A program made the position numbers and the translations under genes. A DNA stretch of 10,081 bases from Streptosporangiaceae bacterium (GTDB taxonomy: Bacteria > Actinomycetota > Actinomycetes > Streptosporangiales > Streptosporangiaceae), in contig JASHTQ010000530.1 in NCBI GenBank assembly GCA_030040475.1, forward strand, positions 1 through 10,081, read 5' to 3'. The notes under the pieces were generated by a model that did no database searches, was not told the DNA's origin, and saw nothing but the letters and a program-made list of their open reading frames with translations. This document shows, one piece after another, positions 6,550-10,081 of this stretch (position 1 is its first letter; every line of letters starts with the position of its first letter).

Positions 6550-6608
6550 AGTCTAATCCGGCTGCGGACTATCCGCCCGGATAGACGCGGTTAGGCTGCC
6601 GATAGCCT
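6550..6608. promoter_or_regulatory. Divergent dnaG / HAD promoter region with a perfect dyad
   Basis: The 98 bp between the two divergent starts hold a -10 box for each side: TAGACT on the minus strand (6555-6550) for dnaG, and TAGCCT on the plus strand (6603-6608) for the HAD gene. Between them CTATCCG-CC-CGGATAG (6569-6584) has perfect 7-bp arms. It covers the place where the -35 box of dnaG should lie and reaches that of the HAD promoter, so a bound dimer could affect both. No good -35 sequence is visible for either side. Confidence 0.55.
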
Positions 6609-6614
6609 GGGCTC

Positions 6615-7628
6615 GTGGGCGAGCTGCTGGTGCTGTGGGACGTCGACTACACGCTGGTGGACGCGCGCGGCCTGGGGACGCGGCTGTACGAGGTGGTGTT
6701 CCGCGAGATGTTCGGCCGGGAGCTGCCCGCGGTCGCGCCGAAGGCCGGGCGGACCGACCGCGCGATCATCCTGGACACGCTCGCGCTGGCCGGGGTCGCC
6801 TCGTCCGATGCGGCGGTGGACGGCTTCCTCGCCGCGCTGGCCCGGTTGTCGGCATCCGGCACGGTGCGGGCTGACGTGCGGGCCTTGCCGGGGGCGGCGG
6901 CGGCCATCGATGAGCTGGCCTCGATCGGCGCCCGCCAGTCCGTGCTCACCGGCAACATCAGGCCGCTCGCGTCGCTGAAGCTCCGGCTGGCCGGGCTTGA
7001 TGCTTGCCTGGACCTCGATGTCGGCGCGTACGGGGACGTGCATGAGGTGCGGGCCGAGCTCGTGCCGGTGGCCAGGTTGGCGGCCGGGCAAGCGTACGGG
7101 ACGGACTTTGCTGGCTCGACCGTGCTGATAGGTGACACGCCGCTCGACGTGGAGGCGGCGCTGGCCACCGGGGCTCGTGCGGTGGGGGTCGCGACGGGGA
7201 GCTACTCCGCGGCGTCGCTCGCTGCCGCGGGCGCGCACGTCGTGCTGCCGGACCTGACCGATGCCGGGCTCCTGCTCGCGGCGGTCACCGGGTTAGCTTC
7301 GTCTCGCGCCGGCGTACCGTGCCGGTCAGTGGCCCGGCGGCGGGAGCAGGCCGCGCTGGATCGCGGTGGTGACCGCCGCGGTGCGGTCGGACACGCCCAG
7401 CTTGCCGAACGCGCGCAGCAGGTGCGTCTTGACCGTCGCCTCGCTGATAAACAGCTCGCGGCCGATCTCGGCGTTGGTGCGGCCACGTGCCACCTGGGCC
7501 AGCACCTCGGTTTCCCTGGCGGACAGCGACTCCTGCGGTGGCCGGCGGACATGTGTCACGAGGCGCTCGGCCACCGAGGGAGCCAGCACGGTCTCGCCCC
7601 GCGCAGCGGCGCGGACGGCGTCGGCTAG
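6615..7628 (+). CDS. HAD-superfamily hydrolase (phosphoglycolate phosphatase-like) with run-on 3' end
   Basis: A cytoplasmic HAD phosphatase. Motif I is WDVDYT with nucleophile Asp9 and Asp11, motif II is LTGN with Thr112, motif III is Lys122, and motif IV is GDTPLD with Asp174 and Asp178. A helical cap lies between motifs I and II. The substrate is not evident; phosphoglycolate phosphatase is the nearest general label. The family's fold should end near residue 226 (about base 7292), but the frame stays open to TAG 7626. The last 110 or so codons lie antisense over the response regulator gene and look like a shadow of it. A TAG in the next frame at 7294-7296, or one base change in the in-frame TTA at 7293, would end the protein at the normal place, so a frameshift, a lost stop or a sequence error is likely. 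GTG 6615 begins 6 bp after a -10 box, so translation is probably leaderless. Confidence 0.82.
   Translation: MGELLVLWDVDYTLVDARGLGTRLYEVVFREMFGRELPAVAPKAGRTDRAIILDTLALAGVASSDAAVDGFLAALARLSASGTVRADVRALPGAAAAIDELASIGARQSVLTGNIRPLASLKLRLAGLDACLDLDVGAYGDVHEVRAELVPVARLAAGQAYGTDFAGSTVLIGDTPLDVEAALATGARAVGVATGSYSAASLAAAGAHVVLPDLTDAGLLLAAVTGLASSRAGVPCRSVARRREQAALDRGGDRRGAVGHAQLAERAQQVRLDRRLADKQLAADLGVGAATCHLGQHLGFPGGQRLLRWPADMCHEALGHRGSQHGLAPRSGADGVG
7309..7325. terminator. Small hairpin between HAD and response regulator 3' ends
   Basis: CCGGC (7309-7313) and GCCGG (7321-7325) form a 5-bp stem with a 7-nt loop directly next to the response regulator stop codon. It lies between convergent genes if the HAD gene ends near 7296. 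The stem is short and has no T tract, so this is a weak call. Confidence 0.25.
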
Positions 7629-7979
7629 TTCGGCGGACGTTGCGTCCTTGAGCAGGTAGCCGGTGGCCCCGGCAGCCACCGCCCGCAGGATGTCGGCATC
7701 GGTCTCATACGTGGTCAGCACGACCACCCGGGCTCCCGGATCCGCCGCGATGATCTGCTCGGTGGCCTTGACGCCGTCGCCGCCCGGCATCCGCAGGTCC
7801 ATCAGGACGACGTCGTAGTCACTGGCCAGGCTCGCCGCCACCGCCTCCGCGCCGGAGCCCGCCTCGCCCGCCACCTCGATGCCGGGGTCGGCGGCCAGCA
7901 TGCCGCGCAGGCCGGCGCGGACCACGGGGTGATCGTCGGCCAGCAGCACCCGGATGGGCTTCTTGGGCTCCTTGGTCAC
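7326..7979 (-). CDS. LuxR/NarL-family DNA-binding response regulator
   Basis: A 217-residue response regulator of normal length. The receiver domain (about 8-125) has the acidic pair Asp15-Asp16, the phosphate-accepting Asp61 in MDLRMPGGDG, a Thr in VVLTTYE (89-90) and Lys111 in LLKDAT. The C-terminal LuxR/GerE helix-turn-helix covers about 151-215 (LSARETEVLAQVARG, then ATVKTHLLRAFGKLGV). It should dimerise on phosphorylation and bind DNA, most likely at the promoter of this operon. The GTG at 7979 has GGAGGT 6 bp upstream and overlaps the kinase stop by 4 bp (GTGA), which points to translational coupling and to the kinase as its partner. An open frame extends to 8162, but that part is a shadow of the kinase gene. 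Confidence 0.96.
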   Translation of the reverse strand: MTKEPKKPIRVLLADDHPVVRAGLRGMLAADPGIEVAGEAGSGAEAVAASLASDYDVVLMDLRMPGGDGVKATEQIIAADPGARVVVLTTYETDADILRAVAAGATGYLLKDATSAELADAVRAAARGETVLAPSVAERLVTHVRRPPQESLSARETEVLAQVARGRTNAEIGRELFISEATVKTHLLRAFGKLGVSDRTAAVTTAIQRGLLPPPGH

Positions 7980-9229
7980 CCCGGTACCTCCACGCTGATC
8001 TCGGTACCCTCGCCGATGGCCGAGCGGACTCCGATCGTGCCGCCGACCTGCCGGACCCGCTCGCGCATGCCGCGTAGCCCGTAGCCGTCGTTGACGTGGT
8101 TCACGTCGAACCCGGCGCCGTCGTCGGCGACGGTCAGCCGTACTCTGGCATCGGCATAGCACAATTGGACGGACACCGTGTGCGCTGCCGCATGCTTGCG
8201 GACGTTCGCGAGGGCCTCCTGGCAGACCCGCAGGAGCACCACCTCTGTGGCGGTGGGCAGCCGCCGTGCGGTGCCGGTTGCCTGCGCCGTGACCGTCAGG
8301 CCCGCCGCGGCCGCGGTGGCGTCCGCCGCCCGGCGCAGGGCCTCGGCGAGGGTGCTCGATTGCAGCTGGGCGGGGCTGAGCGCGGTAACAAGCGCCCGCG
8401 CCTCGGCCAGGTTCTCGCGCGCGGTCGCCACCGCCATCTCCACGTGCCTGCGGGCGCTATCCGTGCTCGGTTCGTCTGCGCTCAAGCCGGCCTCGGCGGC
8501 CTGCAGCAGCGTGACGATGCTGGCGAAGCCCTGGGCCAGGGTGTCGTGGATCTCGCCGGCCAGCCGGTGGCGTTCGGCGATCACGCCGGCCTCGTGGTGA
8601 GCAGCGGCGAGCTCGGCCCTGGTGGACTCCAACTGCGTGATGAGGGCGGCCCGCTCCATGCTCTGCTCGACCACTCGGACCATCCAGCGGCTGTAGACCT
8701 GCGAGAACCCGACCGCGAAGATCACCAGGCAAAGAGCGGTCAGTGCCCCGTCCGGCCCCGGCTCGCGCCATATGAGCAGCAGCCCGGCGGCCACGTTGAG
8801 GATGACCACGAAGACCATGCCGCGGCGCACCGTCGCCACGCGGAAGCACTGCGGGCAGAGCGCGAGCGCGAGGAACCAGGCATTGGGGTCCTGGCTCTGC
8901 GCGACGGCGAACAGGACGACCAGCCCGGATAGGTAGATCGTCCCGCGAGGCGTCGCTTCCTCCAGTTCCATCAGCGGCCTGCCGATGGCGACGTACCACG
9001 GCACCATGGCGGCCAGCGCCACGCCCGCGATGATCCGTCCCGTCGTCGTGATCGGCCCGGCCAGCACGATCGCCACGCAGGCGCCGAACACCACCGCGTA
9101 ATACGCGTCCCAGCGCGGCTCGATCCGCCCCGGCTGGCTCCGGCCCGGGATCCAGGACGCCAGCAGGCCCATCCGCGCCGGCTCCGTCTCGGTCAGCTCC
9201 GGGACTGCCAGCGGAACGTCTTCGCGCAT
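7976..9229 (-). CDS. Sensor histidine kinase, HisKA_3 (NarL/DesK type), six transmembrane segments
   Basis: A 417-residue membrane kinase. After a polar N-terminus of about 40 residues come six hydrophobic segments at roughly 43-60, 65-82, 98-112, 116-130, 137-154 and 162-178, with no large outer domain, so it probably senses a signal in or at the membrane. A coiled-coil linker (about 185-222) leads to the HisKA_3 dimerisation helix with His228 in GEIHDTLAQG. The ATPase domain shows the N box (Asn342 in EALANVRKH), G1 box DDGAGFD (369-375) and G2 box GYGLRGMRERV. ATG 9229 lies 37 bp inside the permease gene and has only a weak ribosome site; Met20 (ATG at 9172) would avoid the overlap and is the main alternative. 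Together with the response regulator it probably controls the exporter genes beside it, a common layout in actinobacteria. Confidence 0.93.
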   Translation of the reverse strand: MREDVPLAVPELTETEPARMGLLASWIPGRSQPGRIEPRWDAYYAVVFGACVAIVLAGPITTTGRIIAGVALAAMVPWYVAIGRPLMELEEATPRGTIYLSGLVVLFAVAQSQDPNAWFLALALCPQCFRVATVRRGMVFVVILNVAAGLLLIWREPGPDGALTALCLVIFAVGFSQVYSRWMVRVVEQSMERAALITQLESTRAELAAAHHEAGVIAERHRLAGEIHDTLAQGFASIVTLLQAAEAGLSADEPSTDSARRHVEMAVATARENLAEARALVTALSPAQLQSSTLAEALRRAADATAAAAGLTVTAQATGTARRLPTATEVVLLRVCQEALANVRKHAAAHTVSVQLCYADARVRLTVADDGAGFDVNHVNDGYGLRGMRERVRQVGGTIGVRSAIGEGTEISVEVPG

Positions 9230-10081
9230 AGCACCAATCCTGCCGCTAGCCAGACGAGGAGTACCAGCACGGTGCGCCCGTGCTCCCAGGCGTGCGCGGG
9301 CTCCAGCGCGTCCGCGCCGGTCGGCAGGAACACCGACCGCATGCCCTGCGCCATCCACTTCAGCGGGAAGAACGAGCCGAGACCCTGCATCCAGTGCGGA
9401 ATGTCGTTGAAGGGGACGTATACCCCGGAGATGAAGTTGAGCACGGTGAACGGCAACGTGATCACCGGTGCCGCGCTGGCCGCGGAGCGCGGCACGCTGC
9501 TTGCGGCGATGCCGAGCAGCGCGCAGGTCGCGCTGCCGAGCAGGAATACCCAGGCGAATGTCCACCAGCGACCGGGTGAGGTGGGCAGGTGCAGGTGGTA
9601 GAAGACGATGCCCACCGCCATCAGCAGCAGGGTCTCCGCCACGGTGCACATCAGGACCTGAACGAACTTTCCCGCAAAGTAGGCCGCGCGCGGCATCGGC
9701 GTTCCCGATAGCCGCTTGAGCATCCCGTTCTCGCGCTCGGTGGCAATGCTGATGGCCAGGTACTGGAAGCTTGTCGACATGATCCCGCCGGCGATCATGC
9801 CCGCGGTGAACAGCTGGCCCACGGTCACGCCGTGGGCGGCGGCCTGGCCGCCGAAGATGGACCCAAGCAGGACGAGCAGGATCGACGGCAGCCCGAAGAT
9901 GAACGCGACCGCCATCTTGTCCCTGAAGAACGCCTTGACCTCGAGGGCGCCGCTGGCCACGCCGAGCCGCCACACGCCGGGCAGCGCCGCGTCGCGGTGA
10001 GTCTGCCCGGCCCCCGGCGGTGGCTGGGCCGGCTGGGCCGGCTGGGCCGGCTGGGCCGATTGGGCCGTGGCTAGCGCGCCG
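9193..10081 (-). CDS. ABC-2 type transporter permease (DrrB-like), 5' end off the window
   Basis: The membrane subunit of an ABC exporter. Counting from the GTG at 9975, six hydrophobic segments lie at about 22-42, 55-78, 100-126, 137-160, 168-188 and 235-252. ERENGMLKRLSGTPMP (80-95) and FFPLKWMAQGMR (202-213) are typical of DrrB-type permeases in drug and antibiotic export. That GTG has no ribosome site, and the frame stays open with no other start to the window edge, coding for (Ala-Gln-Pro)n, then PPPGAGQTHRDAALPG. Such Pro-rich N-terminal leaders are common in these permeases, so the real start is probably beyond 10081, next to the ATPase gene. The 3' end overlaps the kinase gene by 37 bp, so both should be made together. 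The substrate cannot be read from sequence. Confidence 0.92.
   Translation of the reverse strand, partial: GALATAQSAQPAQPAQPAQPPPGAGQTHRDAALPGVWRLGVASGALEVKAFFRDKMAVAFIFGLPSILLVLLGSIFGGQAAAHGVTVGQLFTAGMIAGGIMSTSFQYLAISIATERENGMLKRLSGTPMPRAAYFAGKFVQVLMCTVAETLLLMAVGIVFYHLHLPTSPGRWWTFAWVFLLGSATCALLGIAASSVPRSAASAAPVITLPFTVLNFISGVYVPFNDIPHWMQGLGSFFPLKWMAQGMRSVFLPTGADALEPAHAWEHGRTVLVLLVWLAAGLVLCAKTFRWQSRS
10022..10066. repeat. 9-bp tandem repeat, five units, within the permease N-terminus
   Basis: GGCTGGGCC occurs four times in a row (10022-10057), followed by a diverged copy GATTGGGCC (10058-10066). On the minus strand it codes for four Ala-Gln-Pro units plus Ala-Gln-Ser. The unit length keeps the frame, so copy number can change without breaking the gene. 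It is a likely variable-number repeat in a flexible cytoplasmic leader. Confidence 0.85.

Noticed and set aside
7980..8162. Upstream extension of the response regulator frame
   Set aside because: It is an Arg-rich shadow of the kinase gene; the GTG at 7979 has an ideal ribosome site.
8096..8932. Long plus-strand frame antisense to the kinase
   Set aside because: It is a shadow frame with no domain, no ribosome site and no neighbouring plus-strand gene.
9230..9973. Upstream extension of the kinase frame over the permease gene
   Set aside because: Arg/His-rich translation without motifs, a shadow of the permease coding frame.

Overview
The window is high-GC DNA from an actinobacterium (Actinomycetota). 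The evidence is the strongly G/C-biased third codon positions, the use of GTG starts, an actinobacterial type of YtxH-like small protein, a dnaG next to a principal-type sigma factor, and a DrrB-type ABC permease followed by a NarL-type two-component pair. The genus cannot be fixed from sequence alone.

Left part (1-2760), all on the minus strand. A tRNA-Asn(GTT) gene (2687-2759) is followed, past its 3' end, by a COG1672/DUF234-type AAA ATPase (981-2393) and a crotonase-fold protein (106-915). The crotonase gene uses more A/T-ending codons than most of the window, and an AT-rich, repeat-rich patch (2405-2460) lies in front of the ATPase. This is compatible with, but does not prove, an island inserted behind the tRNA.

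Middle part (2760-6614). A small plus-strand membrane protein gene (2904-3233) lies behind a 20-bp dyad (2861-2880). It converges through two tandem hairpins with a minus-strand dnaG (4564-6516) to sigma-70 factor (3293-4474) pair, a version of the macromolecular-synthesis arrangement. dnaG diverges from a plus-strand HAD phosphatase gene (from 6615) across about 98 bp that hold a perfect 7+2+7 dyad and good -10 boxes for both directions. The HAD gene looks leaderless, and its reading frame runs about 110 codons past the family's normal end, antisense into the next gene.

Right part (7326-10081), minus strand. An ABC-2 permease (5' end off the window), a six-TM histidine kinase and a LuxR/NarL response regulator have overlapping ends (37 bp and 4 bp), so they read as one translationally coupled operon. 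This is the common actinobacterial exporter plus two-component-system cassette; its ATPase subunit is probably just outside the window. The permease N-terminus contains a 9-bp tandem repeat coding for Ala-Gln-Pro units.

I did not see a CRISPR array, insertion sequence, integrase, rRNA or a clear new multi-gene defence system. The most unusual items are the run-on HAD frame, the perfect dyads in front of several genes, the sharp change in codon use inside dnaG, and the degenerate nuclease-like motif in the AAA ATPase.
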